64,000 nucleotides of DNA. Source: Lophium mytilinum (taxonomy: Eukaryota > Ascomycota > Dothideomycetes > Mytilinidiales > Mytilinidiaceae). Numbering within the stretch: position 1 is the first letter of the stretch; each line of letters begins with the position of its first letter. Below are positions 44,128 to 54,233 of the stretch, in pieces. Location of the stretch: assembly GCA_010093605.1 (NCBI GenBank), contig MU004190.1, forward strand, positions 62,001-126,000, given 5' to 3'. A program made the position numbers and the translations under genes. Below the pieces are notes generated by a model. That model made no database searches and had not been told where the DNA came from. It worked only from the letters and a program-made list of their open reading frames with translations.

Positions 44128-45925
44128 TTACTCCTTCTGCTTCTTCACCAGGACCCTTAAGCCATTCCCTTCACTCCCATCTGGCCTCCTCGTCATTCCT
44201 GCACAGTAGTCATGCACAGCCTCCATGTCCCTCTCTTCAGTTTGGTACAGCTCTAAGCGGGTTCCGAACTGCCTCACCACGGTAGCCATGACACTATACA
44301 GCTCAGCATACGCAAGATTGATACCAACGCACCCACGTGCACCCTTGCCGAAAGTCAGCAAGTAATGCTCTAGGCGAAGAGCAGTAGCACCGATGCTACC
44401 ATCAGGCTCTAGCCAGCGTTCTGGGATGAAGGAGAGCGCATCTGGGAAGATTGATTCGTCGTGGGACACGAAAAGCGCAGACATTCCTATAGCAGATCCG
44501 GCGGGGATGGTGTATTGCTTGTACCGCATGGCTTCGTAGCGGTTGACGCGAGAGAGACGCGAGTACGCTCCCACGGAAACCCTGACCATAATTTAGCAAG
44601 GGATTTAGTTAAATGGGCATCACGCGAGCGACTCACCGGAGACTCTCCTTCACGACTGCGAAGAGGTATGGGAGTCTCTCGAGAACCAAGTAGCCGGGTA
44701 TTTTGGATGGATCCGGAATTGCCCGCTCGAGTTCGGCGAGAAGTGTCTGGTGAACTTTCGGATGAGAGAGTACAAGGTAAGTCATCAAGGTTAGTGTACC
44801 GCCAGTAGTCTCGAATCCCGCAGCAATCAAACTATTAGCTTCAACTGCGAGGCGCTTCAGCGTCTTCTCTTGGGGCGGCAGTGCGTCACTCTTTGAAAGT
44901 TCCCATATCACGGTCGGTTGTGGCTGCGCTTCAATAGTCTTCGGGTCTGAATTAAGCAAAACCTCGGTCTGGTGGTCAATCTCGGCGAACATGTCAACGA
45001 CCTCCAGTGCCCTCGGATCCGTCAACTTGGTCATCCAGCGTGGCATAGACATGATAACATCGATCATCCAGGGGAATTGACGAGTGGTTGGAGAAAGCTC
45101 CCACAGGCTGCGCCAGGCGGAGTAGAAGTACTTGCCCCAATCCGCACGATCGAGCAGGCCCAATTGATGTGCAAAGACGTACTCGGAGATAATATCCACC
45201 GTCATGCAGCGGTATGCATAGAAGAGTGGGATTGGCTCAGCTTTCTCTGCGCACAGCTCCATTCGCTCTATCAATCGATCTACGACGGATTGCACTTGCG
45301 GGTAGAACTCGGCGACGGCTTTGGTTGAGAAGAAGGGGCCTAGTGCCGATCGCCTGACTCTATGCACGTCTGCGGCGATGGTACCAAAGGTTGCAAGAGG
45401 GTTGCCCATCATACTATAGAAGTAGTCGTATTTGTCTAATCGGTTTGTCATGTTGTAGAGTTGATTATAGTACTCCGAGTCCAGAATATGCACTTCGTTG
45501 GGTCCGACACGAACGATTGGACCTGCAGGTTGTTAGAATATGCACGAAACCAAAAGGAACCGGGTCAAGTGCTGAGACATCGACAGGCTTCTGCCGAACA
45601 GTGTCGCTGACCGGTGTCGGTTGCATGAGTGACAGGGTGTCCTGCCAGTCATGTTTACCGTCTGTCTGGGACCACGCGGGCGGAACGGGTTCCTACTGAA
45701 TTAACGGACGGAACGCTACTTACCGTATTTCTTGTGCATGCGCCCAATTTCAAAGACGTACTGGCCCTTCTTGACGACATCATAGTAAGCCTCGTACCAG
45801 TGTGTCAGAGCCGCCAGCTTGGGTCCTGGGATGTGTGCCAGCGGATGCAGGTAGAGGCGGTAAAAAGCAGCTGCGACAGACGCCACCACCAGTGCGACCA
45901 CAGCTGATGTCCAGTATTCCGGCAT
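44128..45925 (-). CDS. Cytochrome P450 monooxygenase (second)
   Basis: Three exons on the minus strand: 45925-45724, 45522-44637 and 44581-44128. Phases agree and give 513 residues. An N-terminal membrane anchor precedes the hinge [19 protein letters not shown], a start typical of trichodiene-oxygenase-like fungal P450s. The I-helix is AAGFETTGG, the ExxR is KESLR, and the heme loop is [10 protein letters not shown] with Cys near residue 447. The first intron (45523-45723, 201 nt) is about four times longer than most introns here. Same direction as the dioxygenase gene; both may modify one metabolite. Confidence 0.94.
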
Positions 45926-46909
45926 GGCGTTCGCAAGAGAACAGATGTCGGGAGACGAGGTACGACGCGGAACAGTGACGCTAGGAAAAAGCAAACGAGA
46001 ACAATGAAAAATGTCCACCACTGTTGATGCACCGTTGGGGCGCGGTTCACATTTGTAGAAATGGCAGCGACGGCTCGCAATCGCGCCTGCGAGTTTGCGG
46101 CACGGCTCGTGCCATGCTTGCGGGCGGAGAGGGGAGCTTCATCCCCGCTGCATGAAGCTCGGCTGTGATGCTGCTTTGAGGAGAGGTGGAGAGGACTGAG
46201 CGGGTTGAGGTGCAGCTGAAAGTGGTAGAGATCGCTACCTGGTTTGATATGCCTCTACCGCGACACTTATTCGCCTAATGCGACGATAACGCCCTATGCC
46301 TATATATATCTTCGTGTACTCTTCGTTTCATTTTGTTCCATGACACCCAGTGCATTCCACCGTCAACTTCCACAGCTACCTGCCTTTCCAGTAGACCAAG
46401 GCGACTTTTGGTCCATGTAAGACGCACTAAATAACAGAAACAAAAAGGAAACGACCTGGAATCATATGCTGGCACTTCCCAAGGAAGTAGGTAGGTAAAG
46501 TAAAAGGTGCAAAGACGCAAAACAGAGAGATTGAAGCCAAGAAAGTGGCTCGCACGTTATCAGTGAAGATCTCGATGCATTACTCGGCGGCACATCCGCA
46601 CACATGGTATCACTACGCCTTCCTGCGGGCATCGGAAACCATCACGGTCACTAGACCATGTTCGGGGAAGACAAAGGCGGCCAAGCATCCTGCTCGGCTG
46701 ATCGTGGCACGCACAAAACATGCAGCATCCCTCTGTACGGCGCAATGCATCGTCCTCTTTCCCAGCACACTGGAACCGGCGGGGAAGACACCGTGCCGCG
46801 CGGTTATCGCCCTCAGTATTAAACAGCAGGCTCCCCTTGACCGCGGCGTAGTCAGCTTGTTCCTTCGACCTTCACACCAGCTTTCCCCCACTTGTCGCAA
46901 GTCCCCCAG
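45926..46909. promoter_or_regulatory. Divergent region: P450 / methyltransferase
   Basis: About 1 kb between two divergent starts. The open frame 46545-46922 (+) lacks family features. It is pyrimidine-rich just before the methyltransferase ATG. Confidence 0.45.
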
Positions 46910-48447
46910 ATGGCGGCAGTAAGCGACAACCCAGCCGTGCCGAGCGGGCCGCAACCAGTTCAAATCGAAGCCGAAGAGGTGGGGATCAAACCACGTGGAC
47001 GCTAGTATTTGCGCAGATGCTCATGAAATCCAGGGCGAGCTAGAAACGGATTCGGCCTTCGGCGATGATGCGTGAGTAATGCGGACTCTTGCGTGTTCAG
47101 AGTAGGCTATCTGACCAGCACTTTCGCATAGCGAGAGTTATACAACGTCACTGAAGTCCAGTATCACGAACTATAAATATGAGAATGGCCGAAGATACCA
47201 CGCTTTCAAAGATGGGTCATATTTTCTACCTAACGATGAAGTGGGCCTTAAAAAAATACCTGCCCCACATTGAGAAGGCAATGCCTGATTCTTCTAGTCC
47301 GAAGCCGATCGATTGGATCTTTTCCACCACATCATGTCCCTTCGATGTGACGGAGAACTCCATTGGGCCCCTATAGGGGACAACCCGGGCCGAATCTTAG
47401 ACATCGGGACAGGAACTGGTATATGGGCCATTGATATGGGTACTCAGAGCCCTTCCACGCTTTACACCGCGCAACATTAGCTAAACCGCCTACCAGGGGA
47501 CAAATACCCATCCGCAGAAATACTAGGAAACGACCTTAGCGCCATTCAACCTACACTGTACAATCATGCACTCGCCGGCAGCAAAAAGTCAACGCGTGCT
47601 AAGACTTCTACAGAGTTCCCCCAAACGTCAAATTCGAAGTCGACGACGCCGAAAACGAATGGGTCTACAGCTCCACATTCGACTACATCCACTGCCGCTA
47701 CATGGCTGGCTCGCTGAAAGACTGGCCAAGACTGATGCAACAAGCTTTCAAGTACGCTCTCCCTAAGCCAAGATCACTTACTTGGCATAACACCACTACC
47801 TCCATCAATTGACTCAGACCTACGACAGGTACACCAAACCCGGCGGCTGGGTCGAGTTCCAGGACTTCGACATGACATTCTACTCCACAGGTGGCGAATT
47901 CAAAGAGGGCAGCCCTCTCGATCAGTGGGCAGCCGGCGTCAAAGAAGGAATCGCAAAGTTCGGACTCGTAGCGGAGCCGGGGCCGAAACTAGAGGGGTGG
48001 GTCAAGGACGCGGGCTTCACGAACGTGCATCACAGCGTGTTGCCGATTCCGGTTGGCCAGTGGCCGAAGGATAAGAAACTGGTACGGACATTCCACCATA
48101 TGCACTTCAGCAATTATCCCGAGGATCGAGGGGACAACCAGGGGAAGTCACAGTACTGATAAAAGTGCAGAAAGAAATCGGCGCATTCGACTTAATCCAG
48201 TTCCTCGACGGCTGCGAGGCAATCTCGCTGCGGATTTTCACAAACGTACAGGGATGGAGTCCGGAGCATATTCAGGTGTTCCTCTCTGATGTGCGGAAGG
48301 ATCTGAAGAATACACGGTTGCAGGCGCAACATAATTTGTAAGTTGATTCCGTCTCTGTGGTCTAGCTGATAAGGAGCGAGAAGCTGACTATGATGTTCTA
48401 CTATTAGCCACGTCGTGTATGCCCAGAAACCTCTAACCGTCGAATGA
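46910..48447 (+). CDS. LaeA-like SAM-dependent methyltransferase, frame unclear in first exon
   Basis: Proposed exons: 46910-47071, 47132-47240, 47298-47439, 47497-47557, 47614-47751, 47829-48081, 48171-48337 and 48408-48447. Phases agree from ADAHEIQGELETDSAFGDD onward. The family order is seen: ITNYKYENGRRYHAF, NDESEADRLDL across an intron, the SAM loop LDIGTGTGIWAIDMG, GNDLSAIQP, PPNVKFEVDDAE, FDYIHCRYMAG and KPGGWVEFQDF. Relatives include LaeA and many cluster methyltransferases. The first exon from the ATG at 46910 is one base out of frame with the rest near 46978-46990 (GTGGGGATC), so either a frameshift, a read error, or a missed exon is present. Confidence 0.82.
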
Positions 48448-48752
48448 AAGGGAGACTACTTGGATATAGTTATACTGCCGGGTGGTATAATAATGATGCC
48501 CGGTACGCAAAAGCGAGTGCCAGAAATGCAATTACACGATTAATGAGACTTGGAAACCGGTATATCACACTTTTCGGCGTCAACGTGCAGATAAGCCAGA
48601 TACAACCAGCCCAACTCTCCCTCCGCGTGTAAACTCCATAACAAAGCAACCTCTACACCGTTCATCCTCCGCCGACACAGTGCTACACACTTCAAGCCCC
48701 CGTCCGCATCTTCCCACCCCTCCCCCCTTCCCCTATCCACCTATCCACCCCC

Positions 48753-49100
48753 TCAATCAAACAACCCAAATATCCCGCCCCCATCCTCAGAATCATCATC
48801 CCGACTCCCCTCAACAGCAACATCCTCCTCCACCCCCTCCCCCTCCTCCTCTCCCTCATCCTTCCCCCCGTCTCCCCCGCCCCCCTCTCCACCACCAGCC
48901 GGCACCCTCAACATCAACTCCTTCACATCCCTCCCCTCCAACGCCTTCGCAAACAAGCTCCCCCAAATCGGCTCGACATCCTGCACCCCCGCCGCCCTTA
49001 TCAGCGTCATCATTTTCTCCGCCGTGATCGCGACCTCGGCGTCCGCGAGGATGAGCGCCGCGTAGGCGGTTGCGGTTTCGGGGTTGGTGGTAGTACACAT
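48753..49100 (-). CDS. 60S acidic ribosomal protein P1, divergent
   Basis: Intronless, 115 residues from the ATG at 49100. The N-terminal helical domain is well kept ([36 protein letters not shown]). P1 forms the ribosomal stalk that binds elongation factors. The usual Ala-rich hinge is replaced by a Gly/Glu-rich one, and the C-terminal end is GGGIFGLFD rather than the standard DDDMGFGLFD. It may therefore be a second, diverged copy rather than the main P1 of this genome. The frame is open upstream to 49436 but has no P1-like sequence. Confidence 0.88.
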   Translation of the reverse strand: MCTTTNPETATAYAALILADAEVAITAEKMMTLIRAAGVQDVEPIWGSLFAKALEGRDVKELMLRVPAGGGEGGGGDGGKDEGEEEGEGVEEDVAVEGSRDDDSEDGGGIFGLFD

Positions 49101-49940
49101 TTTGCCCAAAAACGAAGAGGTTGAATTGTAGATTGTTGAGGAGGTGGTGGGGGTCTCAAGGAACGTAAAAGTGCATGGTTTGGGTTGTCGAAGGGGAGGA
49201 GTAGAAGGAGGGTATTTATACGGTTTGGTAGTAAGAAAGGGAACATAGGGTAGGGTGGAGTAGCGGTAAGGCGCCCGTTGTGACAAGCGGTCTGGCACGC
49301 CTGGGAAGGGGGAGGGAGGCGAGGCACGTGACGGTGACTCTGAGATGGGATGACTGGATGTGGGACGGGGAGGGCGGTGAGTCACGGTGTTGGCGCACTG
49401 CGGATTTCGTGGAAGGGGGAGCTGAGTTTGAGACACGGGATTCAGGAAGATTGGGAGTGTGGTGAAAGTTGACTCATGCGGATGCTATATGCGGTGGACC
49501 TGCGTAAGGAAGGGTCTGGGGGACGACATGGAATCTGGATGACTGTGAAGGGGATGCGACAAGGAGACGGAAGTACCAGAGTCAGGCAGATACCTGCAGA
49601 CTCTTGTTATCGTGTGTCTTTATTTGTGGAACCTTTGACTTGAGCGAAACTTGCAGGCTTGAGTCTCAGCGTAGTTTTTTTACGAAATTCTTCCTCTTAA
49701 GACTTACATGAGTTTATATGAAAGGATTCTGAACTCTGTAGCATTATACAGATAATTTCTTAGTCGTGCTCGTCTTTAGGTAGCGTAGTCTCCCATATTA
49801 GCCACCTGATCAAACAACACTTTCCCAATCTGCTCTATTCACCATGACGCAAAGTGTATTTTACGCCAAATGTCTCATTCGACGCGAGGCCCAACCTGGG
49901 TTCTAGGACAAAGCCACTTTACCCAGCCCTCTATCATCCT
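49101..49940. other. Intergenic: P1 promoter and 3' flank of RG-rich gene
   Basis: CT/GA-rich near the P1 start, otherwise featureless. No gene supported. Confidence 0.5.
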
Positions 49941-51617
49941 CTATGAGGCACCCTCAACTTGATCTGCCCAACTTCTGCCTGCTGCGGGACTCGGCAATCC
50001 AAAGCTTTCCTGCTGCTTCAGCTGTCCAGGCCTCGGGCTCGCTACCGTCTCCTTGCTCTCCTTCGTCTCCGTCGCCACGTTCGTATCCAGCTTCGCCGCC
50101 TTCCCCTTGATCGGGAAATCCAGTATCTTGGGCTTCTCACCCGCCGTCTCTTCCACCTTCTTCTGCTTGGCTGGGAGATCCGGGAAGTCGTCTGCACCGG
50201 GAGGTTTCTGAGCCTTGGGCTGGGCCTTGGGAGTATGCTCGGCATGGGGCGTGGAGGCCGCCGCATCACCTCTTCCACCTCGCCCGCCCCGTCCCCTTCC
50301 TCTGCCCCGACCACCCCTCTCACCGCCCCTATGACTAGGCGTGCTCGGCGCCTCGTCCTCCCGGGTATCCTCTGACCTCGCAGCAGGCACGCCTCCCACA
50401 ACGCCTCCAAATGCGCCCCTCCTCGCGCCACCCCTCTGCTCCTCCCCAGTCCCGCCAAAGCCCTTTTCTTTCTCTAGATCCCACTCCCGGCCGCCCATTG
50501 CTTGTAGTTTCCGCTGCGCGTTCCGTTCACGCTCGCCCATCATCTGCGCGCGGTTCTGGCGATCGGCTTTCTGGCGTTGCTGGAGTTGCTTCCGCTTCTC
50601 GGCATTGTGATGGGCGGCCTGCGCCTCGCGAGCTTCGAAAGACGCGAGGTCGGCTTCGGCGCGGGCGTGGGCGGCGGTGCGGAGGGAGTTTTTGAGGGAG
50701 ATGGAGGCGAGGCGGGCGGAAAGTTCGGCTTCGGTGAGTTTGGTCTGCGGATAGTTAGTAGAATGTACGTTAGGCCTGTGAATGCTGGCATATAGGGTCC
50801 AGAGGTTGGATAGACATACTCTCTTCACACCCCCAGTCCCACTCCTGTCTCCTCTCACCGCACCCTCCCTTGCAGGCGTCTGGGGCAGAGTCGGTTTCGC
50901 GACCTCACCCTCAATTTCGGCGTCTCCCTCCCCATTGGCAACCTTCTTTGCGACCACATCCTTCTCGAGTTCCTCGCTCTCTACCGGCGGCGCATGAACC
51001 GCGGGAGCATGAGCTGACGCCTGCATACTCCCCCCACCGCCCTGTGTATGCTGCTCCCGCCCACCCTGGTGGTCTCCCCTCCCACCCCTCCCCCGTCCCC
51101 TATTCCCCCTTCCCCTGCCCCTCTGGCCCTGGTCCCTCGGTCCATGAGGCGCATTAGGTGGCGGGTTTGGTGCTGAAACAACAGGGCTCGGTGCTACAAC
51201 AGGGCTCGGCTCGACAACAGGTTCCGGCATGGGCGTGAAGTCGTCGTCAAACAGATCATCGGGGGGTCGGGTTTGCGCGAACTCGTCCTCGGGGTTGAAG
51301 TCGGCGTACATGTCTGTCTATGGAGAGGAAGGGGAGGTAAGTATACAAGGGTGTGGTGGGGAAGGGAAGTGTGCTATGGGGGACGCGAAGGAGCTACTTA
51401 CGGAGAAGGATGAGCTTTCGACGGGTATTGGGTCTTCGAAGTGTGGTATTGCGGTTTCCGCTGGGGCTGGTGCAGCTTCTGCTTCTGGTGCTGGAGCTTG
51501 TGGTTCGTCTTGTACAGCTGGTTCTGGCGCAGGTTGCGGAGCTGGTTGTGAGGTGGAGGAAGGTGGCGGGAGAGATGCCGCGGCGGCGGGCTCTTTGGCC
51601 CAGCGGGAGGACTGCAT
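49941..51617 (-). CDS. Conserved RG-rich, probably RNA-associated protein
   Basis: Three exons on the minus strand: 51617-51402, 51317-50820 and 50744-49941, all phase 0, giving 505 residues. The start MQSSRWAKEP, the acidic DDLFDDDFTPMPEP patch and then RG-rich stretches (RGRGRGNRGRGRGGRG; RGGERGGRGRGRGRGG) bracket a charged helix (TKLTEAELSARLASISLKN, then Ala/Arg-rich coiled text). RG boxes usually bind RNA and can be arginine-methylated. The second intron (50745-50819) is 75 nt without a stop, so unspliced reading adds 25 residues. The family is not firmly named; the role is inferred only from composition. Confidence 0.8.
50745..50819 (-). other. Stop-free 75-nt intron in the RG-rich gene
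   Basis: GTATGT donor and CCGCAG acceptor with a CTAAC-like branch site. Length is a multiple of three and no stop occurs in frame. Its removal joins VKR to TKLTEAEL. Confidence 0.75.
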
Positions 51618-52223
51618 TGGTGAATTAGAATTATAGGGGTGGTGGTGGTAATAATTATTTGGTATACGGCTGGTGTTTGTCGAGACGAATGGAGGCCGGT
51701 GGTGAATATTGCGGAGGACGCCAGGACGCCGAGGCGGAAAGTAGTCGCTAGCGGGTTTAAAATTACGCATTTGAGGCGCAGACTGTAGCACGATCCTCAT
51801 TGATATCCTCGTCTCATGTCAACTACGACAAATGCTAGATCTGTCTCATGGACTAAGAGATGTGTTGATTGAGACATGCAGCTGCTCAGTCTATAGAAAT
51901 ATGCCGCTGTCATGTGTGCTGACCTCCACATCACCTATTCTACCATTACCACGACTACACCTCTACACCTACCCGTCACTCCTAATGCAAGTCTAATGCA
52001 AGATAGCCAGATATGTACCCACCACCTACTGTCCAACACGTCCGATCTCGTTCCCCCCTAAATCTACTCCGCGACACTATACCTCCTTACCAGAATCTGA
52101 GCCTGGCAAACAGCCCACCGAACGGCCATCGACATCGACACCGGCGTCTTCTAAGAGTCAGTTCACATCAGCCTCGTCCCAACCCTGAACACATACGCAA
52201 AGCTCCAACGCGACGGCATCGAC
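51618..52223. other. Intergenic upstream of the RG-rich gene
   Basis: A plus-strand frame at 52013-52264 is Pro/Arg/His rich, overlaps the next gene and has no support. Nothing else seen. Confidence 0.45.
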
Positions 52224-53236
52224 CTACGCCTGTGCAGACACCTGCTTCGCCCCCTCTTGACTAACCACCCTCTCCAAATCTCCGCCTTCAGTCGCGCCAT
52301 TCGTCGGCGGTAGCTTCGCCTTCAAGAACCCGTTCGTGATCCAATTACTCGTCGCCGCATCCGCCAAATTCCGTTGCTCGGCCTCAGTGAGCGGTATCTC
52401 ATGCCCCTTACGCCTCAACCTCGACTCGCTCGTCTCCACCAACGCCGCATCCGCCGTCTTCGCCGGCGTCGAGGTATCGAGCGAATATACGCGGTACTCG
52501 CAATTCGCCCATCCAGTCCCTGCACCCAGTGTTAGCATGCCGCCACCCTCACCTCCGCAAAACTTATAAGGGAAACATTGCCTGTAATGGGCACCCCGTC
52601 CCGCGCCTCATCATACGCCCACGCCTCCGCCTCCGCCACCATCCCATCCAACCCCATCCCCACCCCCGCACCGGTCAACGAAACACGCCTCCTACCGGTG
52701 AATATCGAGTGGTCCGTCCAGTCCCCCGTGAAGAAGTGCAGGAAGCCCCCGTGCGTGACTACCGCAACCTCCTTCTCCTCGCGCTTCGCCAGCCACTCTC
52801 TCGCGCGCTTCGCCCGCGCGAGGATCAAGCCCGGCACCGGCGCGTACGGCGCAGTGGTCTTCTCGTTCCAGCCGTCGAAGAGCAGTGAGAAGTCGACGGG
52901 GTGGTCCTTGAACTCCTCGATCAGGTCCGGGATGTCGGAGCCCGTGTCGCAGGGTAGCGCGCTGGTCTCCTGCAGGTCCGGGAGCGCGATGATGCGGAGG
53001 TCTGGGCGCTGCTTGAAGAGCGCCGCGAAGGTGTAGAGCGCGGTGTAGATGGTGCGCTTGATCGGCGAGGCCACGATGAGGTCGAAGGAGGTGATGTTGG
53101 GGATTTTGGTCGCGAGCTCGCGGCATTGCTGCTCCCCGAGCTCGGTGAGGCGGGGGTCGCGGAGTTGGTGATTTGCTTCACAGAGGTTGTGGAAGCCTTG
53201 GGCGTGGCGGATTAGGGTTAGGTGTTGGGGAGGCAT
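52224..53236 (-). CDS. Histidine phosphatase (phosphoglycerate-mutase-like)
   Basis: Two exons on the minus strand: 53236-52564 and 52519-52224, 322 residues. The donor GTTTTG was picked because it keeps phase and uses the CTAAC branch site; its exact place is uncertain. Start MPPQHLTLIRHAQGFHN has the catalytic RH motif. RDPRLTELG, ASPIKRTIYTA and the second catalytic His in VVTHGGFLHFF follow. After the intron comes GTGWANCEYR and a charged C-terminus (RLRRKGHE). It would remove phosphate from a small molecule or protein through a phospho-His intermediate. Typical lone fungal family member; substrate unknown. Confidence 0.9.
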
Positions 53237-54233
53237 CTTGTCTAAAACGTAGATATGGTAGGCGTCAGATTGAGGGCAGTCGTCCTGTAAGTATGTCTGT
53301 GGTGGTAGTGGTGGTTGCTGAGTTCCGGTTCCAAGGTTCGTGCTGTGAGTCAAATCTGGTAATCTCTGGCGGGGATCAAAGCGCGCAAGGTAGGAACTTT
53401 TTATAGGCCCATGAATACCGCCGCTGCCGAAAAACTCTACCCTGCTGTCACGCAACGTAGCGGCACACTGGGGAGTGGACACTTGCCGAATCATCAGCGA
53501 TGTTGAGGCCGTAGTTGACGAATCAAAGGCGTGGTGAATGCATCGTCATAGTTGCCGAAGAAAACTTATCGATAAGCGAACAAAGCAAATCTCGGCTTGC
53601 CTATTTCGGAGCGCCACCTCTAGCAACGTTATACAGCAACTGCCACATCTTCGTTAGCTGTTGCTTCGAAGAGATTCCGTTGACTTTGCAGTCGTGTTAG
53701 CTTTGTGTCCGTTCGGTTTGCCACATCAATTCACTCACCGGGTTTCATCGGCAAAGTTGCATCTCTGCGTCTCGGCAGACTTACCTGATGCAGTCAAAAT
53801 ACCCAGTATTCCAAGACTCATATCTTTGCTAACCAAGAGCCTGTTGCGGAACAACACGGAGTTTCGAGAGTGTTGGTTGAACAATATATTTTTAGATACT
53901 GTATAGTGTTGTCTCGGTAGGTGTGCAGAAACCATTCGCCTCTGGTTTGTGTAAGAGCATGATATTAGTACAGTAACGCAATGTAGACTATTCCCAACAT
54001 TCCACTACTCCCTTCACATCAAGTTTGTCGAGAGGTGTTGGTATTTTTAGTTCAATCTACTTCTCCTTCAGGCGCGCAGTTCCATGATGAAAAATTGTGA
54101 TGGTGCCGCAGATGACCATATCCTAGTCATATTACTCCTTGATGGCACCAGAGCATTGCAATACTTCTGAGCTATATCAGACGGAACATCCGAGAGGATC
54201 GCCCACAAGGTTCATACTCAGTCCTTCGTGAAG
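53237..54233. other. Intergenic upstream of the phosphatase
   Basis: No gene supported over about 1 kb. Short frames on both strands have no features. Confidence 0.55.

Noticed and set aside
46545-46922. 125-residue frame upstream of the methyltransferase
   Set aside because: No family signature and it overlaps the methyltransferase start; most likely random.
52013-52264. 83-residue Pro/Arg/His-rich plus-strand frame
   Set aside because: Overlaps the end of the phosphatase gene and shows only composition bias.
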